Assembly: GCA_002839675.1 (NCBI GenBank) | Contig: PGYM01000001.1 | Location: 238,683 to 302,682, forward strand | Source of the DNA: Methanomicrobiales archaeon HGW-Methanomicrobiales-1 | Lineage (GTDB): Archaea > Halobacteriota > Methanomicrobia > Methanomicrobiales > Methanospirillaceae | Direction of reading: 5' to 3' | DNA length: 64,000 nucleotides | Shown here: positions 17,869-26,203 of the stretch, piece after piece | Layout: each line of letters begins with the position of its first letter | Position numbering within the stretch: the first letter of the stretch is position 1 | Program-made: the position numbers and the translations under genes | The notes under the pieces: model-generated | Told to the model about the DNA's origin: nothing | The model's input: the letters and a program-made list of their open reading frames with translations, nothing else | Databases searched by the model: none

Positions 17869-18675
17869 TTACCCGGTTGTTAATACTTCATCCATACTGC
17901 CGGAACGGTAGCCTTCGAGATCCAGCGTGACATAGGCAAACCCGAGTGTTTTGAAGTTTTTCACTACAATATCCTGCATGGCCAGCAGTTTCGGGAGTTC
18001 GTTATTCAGCACTTCGATCCGGGCAATGCCCCCGTGTATCCGGACACGGCACGGGGAGAAGCCATTGGAATGCAGGAATGCTTCTGCTTTTTCGATCATG
18101 GCCAGTTTTTCTTCAGTGATCTCATCCCCATAAGGGATGCGGGACGAGAGGCAGGCAGCTGATGGCTTGTTCCAGAACTTCAGGCCGATTGATCGTGCAA
18201 TCTCCCGGATCTCAGCCTTGGTGATCCCGGCCTCTAAGAACGGGTGGCAGATCCCTTCTTCCGTACTGGCCCGGAGCCCGGGCCGGTGTTCTCCGGTATC
18301 GGAGACGTTGGTGCCATCGGCGATGCAGGCAAAGTGAAGTTCCTCTTTTCGTCGCACCAGAACTTTGGCTGATTGTTTTTTGCACCAGTAACAGCGCTCT
18401 GCAGGATTTTTTACAAAACGCTCATTCTCCATAACCTGCACGGGGATGATCTCCAGCGTGAGGTGATGTTCCCGTGCAATCTGTTGTGCCTCAGCAATTG
18501 CACTACGCGGGACAAGCGGGCTGTCGAGCAGGATACACCGGGCATTGTTACCGAGAATGTCTGTTGCAAGTACCGCGAGCAGGGCACTGTCTACACCCCC
18601 GGAATAGGAGATGAGCATCGATCCCTTTGATGCAATATATTCTTTGAGTGCCTGCGTTTTCTCTGTCGTATTCAT
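17869..18675 (-). CDS. larE: LarE-like sulfur transferase
   Basis: 268 aa. The PP-loop motif LISYSGGVDSALLA opens the protein. LarE adenylates a carboxylate and delivers sulfur, in bacteria to the pyridinium cofactor of lactate racemase. ERCYWCKK and SAACLSSRIPYG provide three cysteines, the arrangement of LarE versions that carry a [4Fe-4S] cluster and are recycled rather than sacrificing a single Cys. No larA, larB or larC is visible. It lies upstream of fdhD and probably shares its transcript. The acceptor in this organism is unknown; a role in nickel-pincer cofactor or another thio-modification is open. Confidence 0.9.
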   Translation of the reverse strand: MNTTEKTQALKEYIASKGSMLISYSGGVDSALLAVLATDILGNNARCILLDSPLVPRSAIAEAQQIAREHHLTLEIIPVQVMENERFVKNPAERCYWCKKQSAKVLVRRKEELHFACIADGTNVSDTGEHRPGLRASTEEGICHPFLEAGITKAEIREIARSIGLKFWNKPSAACLSSRIPYGDEITEEKLAMIEKAEAFLHSNGFSPCRVRIHGGIARIEVLNNELPKLLAMQDIVVKNFKTLGFAYVTLDLEGYRSGSMDEVLTTG

Positions 18676-18725
18676 GGGTGTACCAGGATTACTAAAAACC
18701 CCTCAAACGGGATGTGAACGAAAAA

Positions 18726-19058
18726 CTATAACCCGCATCGTTCAGAAGCGGCTTTGTCACATCCGCTTTCATCATCGCGGATCTGGCGGCAGATCCGGCA
18801 GATCTGTTCCATCACGTTGACCTCTTTTCTGTCGATAAGATCCTGTGCCAGCAGGACAATCGACTTTTTTGCATCATCTTCAAATTCTATCCGGTACCCG
18901 CGTTTGCCGGAGAGGTACTGGGAGACTGCTGATGGTGCCATCTCAAGCATTCGCGCAGCTTCAACCTGGGAGGTTCCGCCCCTGACGAGTTCCACAGCAA
19001 TTGCCGCCCGGATTGCCGGCAGGACATTCCAGACGATTTTCTGACAGGGTGCTTCCAT
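18726..19058 (-). CDS. Archaeal HTH transcriptional regulator (COG2522-type)
   Basis: 110 aa. Residues about 12-55 form an HTH: AIAVELVRGGTSQVEAARML then APSAVSQYLSGKRGY. The C-terminus has cysteines (EQICRICRQIRD, GCDKAASERCGL) that could bind a metal or an iron-sulfur cluster. This matches the COG2522 family of predicted archaeal regulators. It sits between larE (same strand, 50 bases downstream) and divergent nifS, so control of the nifSU or larE-fdhD genes in response to iron or sulfur state is a reasonable inference but not shown. Confidence 0.85.
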   Translation of the reverse strand: MEAPCQKIVWNVLPAIRAAIAVELVRGGTSQVEAARMLEMAPSAVSQYLSGKRGYRIEFEDDAKKSIVLLAQDLIDRKEVNVMEQICRICRQIRDDESGCDKAASERCGL

Positions 19059-19258
19059 GGTATCACAAGGTTACGAGATCGAAATTCTCACGGACGATAT
19101 GGTTCTATCAATGGTAAATTGAACCGGAAAACCTAAAGAAACTTTGTGCGGTTCATTCTCCCGCATGTTTCAGAAGAATAAAACGGGATATTTCCGCACG
19201 CACGGGTGGGAAAGAATAATCTCACTATCCACACAGATATTCAGGTACGAGTAAAGCC

Positions 19259-20458
19259 ATGGGAGCACAACGAACAATCTACATGGATCATTCCGCAACC
19301 ACGTATGTGAAACCGGAAGTTGTGAGCGAAATGATCCCCTATTTCACGGAACATTTCGGTAACCCGTCATCCATCTATGGCATTGCCCGCGAATCCAAAA
19401 AAGCGATCGATGCCGCACGGGTGCAGACGGCAAAGGCGCTGGGTGCTGACCCGGATGAAATTTATTTTACTTCGGGTGGGAGCGAGTCGGACAACTGGGC
19501 GATCAAGGGGGTGGCTTATGCAAACCGGAAGCGGGGCAACCATATCATCACCACGCAGATCGAGCATCATGCCGTGCTTCACACCTGCCAGTTCCTTGAA
19601 AAGGAAGGATTCGAAGTTACGTACCTCCCCGTTGACCAGTACGGGCTGGTGGATCCTGCCGTGCTTGAAAAAGCAATCACGGAAAAAACGATCCTGATCT
19701 CGATCATGTATGCGAACAACGAGATCGGTACGATCGAACCTATCGCCGAGCTCGGTGCCATCGCCCGCAAACACAAGGTGTACTTTCATACCGATGCCGT
19801 GCAGGTGATCGGCAGCGTCCAGATCGATGTGAAGGCGCAGAACATCGACCTGCTCTCGCTCTCGGCCCATAAGTTCTATGGCCCCAAGGGGGTCGGGGCC
19901 CTCTACATCAAAAAAGGAGTCCGGATCGAGAACCTGATGCACGGCGGGGGACAGGAGCGCAGGAAGCGTGCGGGTACTGAAAATATTGCCGGCATTGTTG
20001 GCCTGGGAAAAGCAATCGAAATGGCGACTGCGGATATCCCCGGGCATTCCGCAAAGATCCGAGCAATGCGGGACCGGCTCATCAAAGGCGTCCTCTCTAC
20101 GATATCGCATGCCCGGCTCAACGGGCACCCGGAAAAACGTCTCCCGGGCAATTTTAACGTGAGTTTTGAATTTATTGAAGGCGAGTCCATGCTCCTCTGG
20201 CTCGATGACGAGGGCATCTGCGCCTCCACCGGAAGTGCCTGCACCTCCGGATCGCTTGAACCGTCCCATGTACTGCTCGCAACCGGCCTGCCGGTAGAGA
20301 TATCGCACGGTTCGCTCCGGCTCACGCTCGGCGATGCCAATATGGATGCAGATGTGGATGTTGTGCTCGAAGTGCTCCCCAAAGTGGTTGCAAAACTGCG
20401 GGATATGTCCCCGTTATACGTAAAGAGCGAGAAGGAAGGTGGCTGCAATGTACAGTGA
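19259..20458 (+). CDS. nifS: Cysteine desulfurase NifS/IscS
   Basis: 399 aa, normal length. PLP-lysine is in LSLSAHKFYGPKGVGALY and the mobile catalytic Cys loop is CASTGSACTSGSLEPSHVL. It converts cysteine to alanine, keeping sulfur as a persulfide for transfer to NifU and sulfur carriers. The ATG of nifU lies within its last codons (nifU start 20448, nifS stop 20456-20458), so the two are translationally coupled. A 200-base upstream region separates it from the divergent regulator. Confidence 0.96.
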   Translation: MGAQRTIYMDHSATTYVKPEVVSEMIPYFTEHFGNPSSIYGIARESKKAIDAARVQTAKALGADPDEIYFTSGGSESDNWAIKGVAYANRKRGNHIITTQIEHHAVLHTCQFLEKEGFEVTYLPVDQYGLVDPAVLEKAITEKTILISIMYANNEIGTIEPIAELGAIARKHKVYFHTDAVQVIGSVQIDVKAQNIDLLSLSAHKFYGPKGVGALYIKKGVRIENLMHGGGQERRKRAGTENIAGIVGLGKAIEMATADIPGHSAKIRAMRDRLIKGVLSTISHARLNGHPEKRLPGNFNVSFEFIEGESMLLWLDDEGICASTGSACTSGSLEPSHVLLATGLPVEISHGSLRLTLGDANMDADVDVVLEVLPKVVAKLRDMSPLYVKSEKEGGCNVQ

Positions 20459-20879
20459 CAAGGTCATGGACCATTTCAAGAACCCCCGGAATGTTGGAGA
20501 GATCGAGAATGCCGATGGCATCGGTGAAGTCGGCAACCCTGTCTGCGGGGACATCATGAAGATCTTCCTGACAATCGAGAACAACATCGTCACCGACGCG
20601 AAGTTCAAGACGTTCGGCTGCGGTGCTGCGATTGCCTCCAGCAGCATGGCAACCGAACTGGTCCGGGGAAAGACGCTCGAAGAAGCCTGGGAAATCTCGA
20701 ACCTTGCCGTGGCTGAGGCACTCGAAGGTCTCCCCCCGATCAAGATGCACTGCTCGGTGCTGGCCGAAGAAGGGATTCACAAGGCAATCAATGATTACCG
20801 GGTGAAAAAAGGGCTTGAACCATGGGTGGAAAAGAATCCCCACTCGCATGAACACGAAGATATGACCTGCGAGCACTAG
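20448..20879 (+). CDS. nifU: Fe-S cluster scaffold NifU/IscU
   Basis: 143 aa from ATG 20448 (MYSDKVMDHFKNPRNVG), the conserved N-terminus; an ATG nine bases earlier is also in frame. The three scaffold cysteines are in GNPVCGD, FGCGAAIASSS and MHCSVLAEEGI, including the usual Asp after the first. Clusters are assembled here from NifS sulfur and passed to apoproteins. The tail is His/Glu/Asp rich (PHSHEHEDMTCEH), longer than in bacterial IscU, and could bind metal. It overlaps nifS. Confidence 0.95.
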   Translation: MYSDKVMDHFKNPRNVGEIENADGIGEVGNPVCGDIMKIFLTIENNIVTDAKFKTFGCGAAIASSSMATELVRGKTLEEAWEISNLAVAEALEGLPPIKMHCSVLAEEGIHKAINDYRVKKGLEPWVEKNPHSHEHEDMTCEH

Positions 20880-20919
20880 GGGCCGTCAGCTGCACAGGTA
20901 TACAAAAATCTGGTGAACA

Positions 20920-21678
20920 ATGTTTTCAGAACGGGAACTCGAACGGTACAAGCGGCAGATGATGCTCTTTGGCGAAGATGGCCAGGAGCGGCTGAAAAAG
21001 GCGCATATCTTTATTGCCGGTGCCGGGGGACTGGGTTCGCCTGTCTCCATCTATCTTGCGGTAGCCGGTGTGGGAATGATCACCATCGTTGATATGGATG
21101 TGGTTGCCCCGTCAAACCTGAACCGCCAGATTCTCCACTTCGACCGGGATGCCGGGAAGAAGAAAATAGTTTCAGCAGAAGAGAAACTGCGGGAACTCAA
21201 TCCGGATATCACGGTCAATGCGATCGATGCACGTATCGGTGTATCGAACGTAACAAAACTCATTGGAAGTGCTGACGGGATTGTGGATGCCCTGGACAAT
21301 TTCCCGACACGGTACCTGCTCAATGATGTTGCGATTGCACAGGAGATCCCGCTCTTCCATGGGGGGATCCGGGGATTCTACGGGCAGGCAACCACGATTA
21401 TACCCGGCATCACACCGTGCCTGAAATGCATCTTCCCCAAGGCCCCGCCCGAGGAAATATTCCCGGTAGTAGGAGTAACGCCGGGCATCATTGGTACAAT
21501 CCAGGCAAATGAAGTGATCAAGTACCTGACCGGCAGCGGCAGACTGCTGACAAACCGGCTCTTCATCTGGGATGGGATGGAGGCGCATGCGGAAGAACTC
21601 TGTGTTGAGCGCAATCCCGCTTGCGAAGCGTGCAGTGGCATGAAAGCAACAACAACACATGCGAGGATGAAGAAATGA
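20920..21678 (+). CDS. ThiF/MoeB/HesA-type E1 adenylyltransferase
   Basis: 252 aa. The nucleotide-binding loop is AGAGGLGSPVSIYLA, followed by the acidic VDMDVVAPSNLNRQ that is diagnostic for E1-like enzymes. Two CxxC pairs (TPCLKCIFP and CEACSGM) bind structural zinc. The enzyme adenylates the C-terminal glycine of MoaD- and ThiS-like carriers. Its stop overlaps the moaD start (ATGA at 21675-21678), so MoaD is the obvious partner; in archaea the same E1 often also serves SAMP/ThiS-type carriers, here possibly the one at 15924. Confidence 0.92.
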   Translation: MFSERELERYKRQMMLFGEDGQERLKKAHIFIAGAGGLGSPVSIYLAVAGVGMITIVDMDVVAPSNLNRQILHFDRDAGKKKIVSAEEKLRELNPDITVNAIDARIGVSNVTKLIGSADGIVDALDNFPTRYLLNDVAIAQEIPLFHGGIRGFYGQATTIIPGITPCLKCIFPKAPPEEIFPVVGVTPGIIGTIQANEVIKYLTGSGRLLTNRLFIWDGMEAHAEELCVERNPACEACSGMKATTTHARMKK

Positions 21679-21953
21679 CCGTTAAGATCCGGTTTTTTGC
21701 ACAGTTCCGCGAACTGCTCGGAACGGATATTGTGACCGAAGTAGCGCCAGGGACGATGTTTACCTCCCTGATCACGACCACAGCCCGGAAAAATCCCGCG
21801 GGATATGCAGCCATCTTTAACGACAAGGGCATGTTTCACGAATTTGTGATACTGATGCAGAACGGCAGGCGGGTCGAGATCGCGGATGCGGCAAAGACGC
21901 CGGTTGCAGATGGCGATGAGATTGCAGTCTTCCCGCCGGTTGCGGGGGGATAA
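21675..21953 (+). CDS. moaD: MoaD-like molybdopterin synthase small subunit
   Basis: 92 aa from ATG 21675 (MTVKIRFFAQFRELLG); the longer frame from 21621 lies inside the E1 gene. The beta-grasp fold ends in the diglycine PPVAGG, which becomes a thiocarboxylate and donates sulfur to molybdopterin. It is coupled to the E1 gene by an ATGA overlap and followed 12 bases later by moaE, giving a complete sulfur-relay to molybdopterin synthase. Confidence 0.92.
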   Translation: MTVKIRFFAQFRELLGTDIVTEVAPGTMFTSLITTTARKNPAGYAAIFNDKGMFHEFVILMQNGRRVEIADAAKTPVADGDEIAVFPPVAGG

Positions 21954-21965
21954 CGGGGGGACATC

Positions 21966-22388
21966 ATGATCGCAATCCAGACCGCAGATGTCGATATCGG
22001 GGCTCTTATCACTGCTGCAAAAAAAGTGGGAACCGGTGCAGTTGTCGTCTTTGACGGGATTGTCCGTGACGATGAGATCACCGAGATGGAACTCGAAGCC
22101 TACGAGGAAGTGGCAGTTAAAGAACTCGAAAAAATTGCGGATGATGCGACCCGGCAGTTTGGTCTCCTGCATGTCGATATCATCCATCGGATCGGGCGGC
22201 TTTCAGTGGGCGAGAATATCCTGATCATTGTAGTGAGTGCCGGGCACCGGGAAGCAGCGTATGCCGGTTCCCGGTTTATTATAGAAGCAATCAAAGCCGG
22301 TGTCCCCATCTGGAAGAAAGAACTGACCAAAGACGGGGGCCGGTGGGTGCCGGGCGATCATGGGCACGGGAGCGGGAAACCCCGCTGA
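21966..22388 (+). CDS. moaE: Molybdopterin synthase catalytic subunit MoaE
   Basis: 140 aa. Motifs are GAVVVFDGIVRDD, IIHRIGRLSVGE, VVSAGHREAAYAG and VPIWKKEL with the active-site lysines. It converts precursor Z (cPMP) to molybdopterin using two MoaD thiocarboxylates. It ends the nifSU-E1-moaDE run, and a T-run follows at 22402. Confidence 0.93.
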   Translation: MIAIQTADVDIGALITAAKKVGTGAVVVFDGIVRDDEITEMELEAYEEVAVKELEKIADDATRQFGLLHVDIIHRIGRLSVGENILIIVVSAGHREAAYAGSRFIIEAIKAGVPIWKKELTKDGGRWVPGDHGHGSGKPR

Positions 22389-22401
22389 ACCTCTCCCCCC
22401 A

Positions 22402-22414
22402 TTCTTTTTTTTAT
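22402..22414. terminator. T-run between convergent moaE and aminotransferase
   Basis: ATTCTTTTTTTTATC follows the moaE stop by about 14 bases and probably ends that transcript on the plus strand. The aminotransferase gene ends on the other strand 36 bases further on. Confidence 0.45.
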
Positions 22415-22449
22415 CACCCGGTTTGAACCGTATTTTCCTGCTCGATGAA

Positions 22450-23610
22450 CTACCCGAGCTCCAGCATCTCCAGGCGCCGGCAGGCCTCTCCAAGAGTCTC
22501 GTCCTTTTTCGAGAAGGTGAACCGGAGTTTTGTCTCTCCTCCTTCATGATAGAATGAGCTGCCCGGCACCGCCGCAACCCCGGCTTTTTCCACGAGGTGA
22601 CGGGCAAACTCGGTGTCGGTCATGCCAAAACCCGCGATATCGGTGAAAATATAGTATGCTCCTTCCGGCAGCTCGCACGCGAACCCGGCCTTCCTGAGCC
22701 CGGCAAAAAGGATCTTCCGTTTCCGGTCATATTCCCGGGCAAGTTCATGGTAATAGGATTCCGGTAGCCGGAGCGCTGCCACGCAGGCATGCTGGAGCGG
22801 GGCAGGTGCCCCCACGGTTAAGAAATCATGGATCTTGCGGATGCGGGCTGTGATCTCCGTACCTGCGAGTGCATACCCGACCCGCCACCCGGTGACGCTG
22901 TAGGTCTTGGAGAAACTCCCGATAGTGATGGTCCGGTCATGCATCCCGTCCAGCGCTCCGATCGAAACATGTTTCCTGCCATCGTACAGGATGTGTTCGT
23001 AGATCTCGTCCGTGATTGCGATCACGTTGTGGTCAATACAAAGGTCAGCAATGAACGCGAGTTCTTTTTTAGAAAAAACTTTGCCGGTCGGATTGTTGGG
23101 GGTGTTTAAGATGATTGCCCGGGTTTTCTTATTGAACGCGGATTTCCAGGACTCTTCATCGATCGAGAAATTATCCTTAAGCTGGACGTACCGCGGCACC
23201 GCACCTGATATCTGTGCGTCCGGCCCGTAATTCTCGTAAAATGGTTCAGGTACGATCACTTCATCGCCGGGCTGGATGAGGGCAAGCATCGATGCCATCA
23301 TCGCCTCGGTCGAACCGCAGGTGACCGTGATCTCTGCCTGCGGGTCGAAGGTCATACCATTGAACTGCTGCACCCGGGCTGCCAGCGCCTCGCGGAGATC
23401 CTGTGCCCCCCATGTGATCGCGTACTGGTTGTAGTCCTCGTTGACCGCTTCGCAGGCCGCGTCTTTAAGTTCCTTCGGGCAGGGAAAATCCGGGAAACCC
23501 TGTGCAAGGTTGATCGCGTTATGCTTCAGCGAGAGCCGGGTCATCTCCCGGATCACCGATTCCGTGAAATTGTCCGCTCGGGAAGGATGGGTGGAGAAGA
23601 ACTGAGCCAT
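22450..23610 (-). CDS. Class I/II PLP aminotransferase
   Basis: 386 aa from ATG 23610 (MAQFFSTHPSRAD); a longer in-frame start exists at 23658 but adds residues unlike the family. The fold is recognised by INLAQGFPDFPCP, AEITVTCGSTEAMMA, NTPNNPTGKVFS and the PLP lysine in IGSFSKTYSVTGWRVGYA. It resembles the group that includes kynurenine/glutamine-type and methionine aminotransferases (KAT-like, GFPDF signature). The amino acid substrate cannot be read from sequence. No pathway genes adjoin it. Confidence 0.9.
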   Translation of the reverse strand: MAQFFSTHPSRADNFTESVIREMTRLSLKHNAINLAQGFPDFPCPKELKDAACEAVNEDYNQYAITWGAQDLREALAARVQQFNGMTFDPQAEITVTCGSTEAMMASMLALIQPGDEVIVPEPFYENYGPDAQISGAVPRYVQLKDNFSIDEESWKSAFNKKTRAIILNTPNNPTGKVFSKKELAFIADLCIDHNVIAITDEIYEHILYDGRKHVSIGALDGMHDRTITIGSFSKTYSVTGWRVGYALAGTEITARIRKIHDFLTVGAPAPLQHACVAALRLPESYYHELAREYDRKRKILFAGLRKAGFACELPEGAYYIFTDIAGFGMTDTEFARHLVEKAGVAAVPGSSFYHEGGETKLRFTFSKKDETLGEACRRLEMLELG

Positions 23611-24073
23611 GGTGTTGTTCCGTGATGATGGAGGGTTACCGGGCGTTGCAGGTTTCATATTCTATAGGGTTGGCGTTGGGGACAATAAGCTATCAGGTTT
23701 TGTGGTCTAGATGGCGAGTTCAACCGGGACCTCGCCCCCGTTTCCAGACCCGGGCAATCATGTCCATTGCCTGGGAGACTGCTGAACCGTTCATTATCAG
23801 ATCTACCCCCCCTTCAAAACCGCCCTTTTCTCATTTTGATCGTGCTATCTATCCAGCGAAAAAAAGAGGCTGTTGTAAGCCCGCTAAATTGCACGGTTTT
23901 AAATCCGTTTAAATGGTTATTTCGTGAAAAAACTCAATTAAAACAATATTTTCCGTGGGCGTTGGCACCGTTTCCACTGCGCAAAAAATGACCTTGCCCG
24001 GATTGGCAAACGGGGCTATTTACGGGCGTATTTGGGATCAGGTTTTTCCGGCCCGAAAAAAAGGAATAATAAA
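23611..24073. other. Intergenic, no gene recognised
   Basis: About 460 bases between two minus-strand genes. It contains a small inverted repeat GGCGAG/CTCGCC (23713-23736) and an AT-rich stretch near 23920-23955. Open frames here lack ribosome-binding sites and family-like sequence. It presumably carries the aminotransferase promoter and the DUF4013 terminator. Confidence 0.45.
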
Positions 24074-24790
24074 TTATGTCTCAATGGCAGCACTGTCGTA
24101 TACCCGGGTCATGTACCGTGCCTGGAACACTCCAAAGAGTGGCATGAGAACAAGGAGAACGAGTATCGCTGCTGCGATAAACCCGAAGAGGGCAACCATG
24201 CCGCCGCCCAGCATGTACATACTGATGCCCCCAATCAGGATAAACGCGAAGATAATGATGAAAACGGGGATACAAATCACAATGGCGATGAGGATCAGCG
24301 CGATGATGTAATTGAGCCAGCCGATCTGTTTGATGGTGGCAAGGATTGCACTGAAGTTGAAGGCTTCAGAAAAGCTTCCCGTGCGGGCAAAGCGGATGGC
24401 TGCAACCGGCATGATGATACCGATGATGATCTCGATAAGGTACATCAGTAGCAGGAGTCCTAAGTTGGGCGACCAGTTCTGCATCATGGCAGTGTTTCCC
24501 TGCATTAAAGAAAGCATCATGCCTCCGTAGATGAATGCCCAGAGGATCATTATGGGGATCGCGTAGATAATCCCGACAATAATCAGTTTTATACCGTCAA
24601 CGAACAGGGTGCCCCACTGGTCAACTTCCGGTGCCGTCTCGGTCCCCCGGTAGATCCGCATGACATACCCGTTCATTGGGATGCCGAGGCAGATGATCGC
24701 AACGATCAGTTTCATCCAGCGGTTCACATTTGAAAAGATACCGTCATTGGTATAGTGAAGGGCATCGTCCAATAATTTACCATATTCCAT
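24074..24790 (-). CDS. DUF4013 membrane protein
   Basis: 238 aa from ATG 24790, which has AAGGTGA five bases upstream; a TTG codon precedes it. After a short soluble N-terminus there are about five or six membrane segments (for example LIVAIICLGIPMNGYVM, LIIVGIIYAIPIMILWAF, ALILIAIVICIPVFIIIFAF). The FARTGSFSEAFNF and IGWLNYI segments are typical of DUF4013, a family common in methanogens and of unknown function. It stands alone. Confidence 0.85.
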   Translation of the reverse strand: MEYGKLLDDALHYTNDGIFSNVNRWMKLIVAIICLGIPMNGYVMRIYRGTETAPEVDQWGTLFVDGIKLIIVGIIYAIPIMILWAFIYGGMMLSLMQGNTAMMQNWSPNLGLLLLMYLIEIIIGIIMPVAAIRFARTGSFSEAFNFSAILATIKQIGWLNYIIALILIAIVICIPVFIIIFAFILIGGISMYMLGGGMVALFGFIAAAILVLLVLMPLFGVFQARYMTRVYDSAAIET

Positions 24791-24984
24791 CAATTCACCT
24801 TGCTAGGTACTTTCGGTGAGAGACGGATAAATATGGCGTTAAGTGAAAATGCCTAACAGGATAAAGAAAAGACCCGGCTCTGCACTCTTTAAAAAAACCG
24901 GTTGGTACTGAACAAACCTTTATTGACTTGTTCAGAAGAGTCTGGTGTACACCCACCCGGAATCGCGGGGCAGGAGTTTGAAGG

Positions 24985-25506
24985 ATGATTGAATTTTTTA
25001 CCCAGTCAATGTGGTCCCCGTACGTGGCCGGTGCGGGGATCGGTGTGCTGAGCTGCCTTGCATTCCTTCTCTCTGACCGGCCTATCGGCTGTTCGACAGC
25101 GTTTGTCAAGGCGCGGGGACTGATCGGCAGGATCATTAACCGGGAGAAGACCGAGAAGAAGGAATATTACCAGCAGATCATCCCGCAGGTGGACTGGGCC
25201 TTCATGATCATTCCCGGCATCGTGATCGGCGCATTTATCTCCTCCCTCCTCTCCGGCCAGTTCCGGTTCTCCTGGGTTCCTGCGATGTGGGGCACGGCAT
25301 TTGGTTACGATCCTGTACCCCGGGTGATCGTTGCCCTTGCCGGCGGAATCCTGCTGGGCTTAGGTTCGCGCTGGGCCGGCGGCTGCACGAGCGGCCATGG
25401 GATCAACGGCTCGATCCAGCTCTCGCTTGCCAGCATAATCACTACCTGCTGTTTCTTTGCCGGGGGAATTGCAACTGCCCTGCTGATCTTCCGGGTCATC
25501 GGCTGA
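24985..25506 (+). CDS. YeeE/YedE-family transporter, first half
   Basis: 173 aa with four to five membrane segments. The motif RWAGGCTSGHGINGS is the conserved cysteine-containing signature of the YeeE/YedE (DUF395, PF04143) family, which includes the thiosulfate importer TsuA. ATG 24985 has GCAGGAG and AAGG upstream. The next gene follows at once and provides the second half of the fold, so the two products probably assemble together. Import of a reduced sulfur or selenium species is inference from the family. Confidence 0.88.
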   Translation: MIEFFTQSMWSPYVAGAGIGVLSCLAFLLSDRPIGCSTAFVKARGLIGRIINREKTEKKEYYQQIIPQVDWAFMIIPGIVIGAFISSLLSGQFRFSWVPAMWGTAFGYDPVPRVIVALAGGILLGLGSRWAGGCTSGHGINGSIQLSLASIITTCCFFAGGIATALLIFRVIG

Positions 25507-25516
25507 GGTGAGAAAA

Positions 25517-26074
25517 ATGTTTGCCAGTCTTCACAAGAATAAAACTGCACAGCTCGTGCTCGGTCTCCTTTTTGGGATCTGCTTTGGTTTCCTGCTCCAG
25601 AAAGGAGGAGTCACCAGCTTTGATGTGATCGAAGGGCAGCTGCTCCTCACCGATTTTACCGTGCTCAAACTCATGCTGTCGGCCGTAATTGTCGGGATGG
25701 CCGGTTTTCACCTGCTGAAACATTTCGGTCTTGTCCGGTTACATGCAGCGGAAGGTTCGGTGGGAGCAAACGTAATAGGGGGGCTCATCTTCGGTGTCGG
25801 GTTTGCGCTGCTCGGGTATTGCCCGGGAACCGTTGCCGGTGCGGTTGGTACCGGGGAACTTGATGCACTCTTTGGCGGTATGATCGGGCTGCTGATTGGT
25901 GCCGGGATCTTTGCAGAACTCTTTCCCCGGCTCAGGACCCGGATTTTAGTGTGGGGGAAATTCCCGGCGATCACGGTCCCGGACTTCCTGCACCTGAATC
26001 TCTGGGTGACCGTGGTGCTGATGGAAGTGCTCATGATCGGATTCTTACTCGCGCTCGCGTTTTTCGGGTTATAG
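25517..26074 (+). CDS. YeeE/YedE-family transporter, second half
   Basis: 185 aa from ATG 25517, with GAGGTGA five bases before it; GTG 25508 is the alternative. Several membrane segments and the second family signature, LLGYCPGTVAGAVGTG, are present, plus FLLQKGGVTSFDVI. It follows the first half by 10 bases. In many organisms the two halves are fused in one protein; here they are separate, as in other split YeeE/YedE pairs. Probable substrate class: thiosulfate or a related sulfur compound. Confidence 0.87.
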   Translation: MFASLHKNKTAQLVLGLLFGICFGFLLQKGGVTSFDVIEGQLLLTDFTVLKLMLSAVIVGMAGFHLLKHFGLVRLHAAEGSVGANVIGGLIFGVGFALLGYCPGTVAGAVGTGELDALFGGMIGLLIGAGIFAELFPRLRTRILVWGKFPAITVPDFLHLNLWVTVVLMEVLMIGFLLALAFFGL

Positions 26075-26203
26075 GAAAAACCATTTTTCCCGGGTGCGTA
26101 TCGATCGCGAGGGATCTCGTACATTCATCAGGTTTAAGTAATCCGGCTCACATGGTGTAGTTGTAGAGTCTCGAAAAAACAGGGACATTTGAGGAGTAGT
26201 ACT

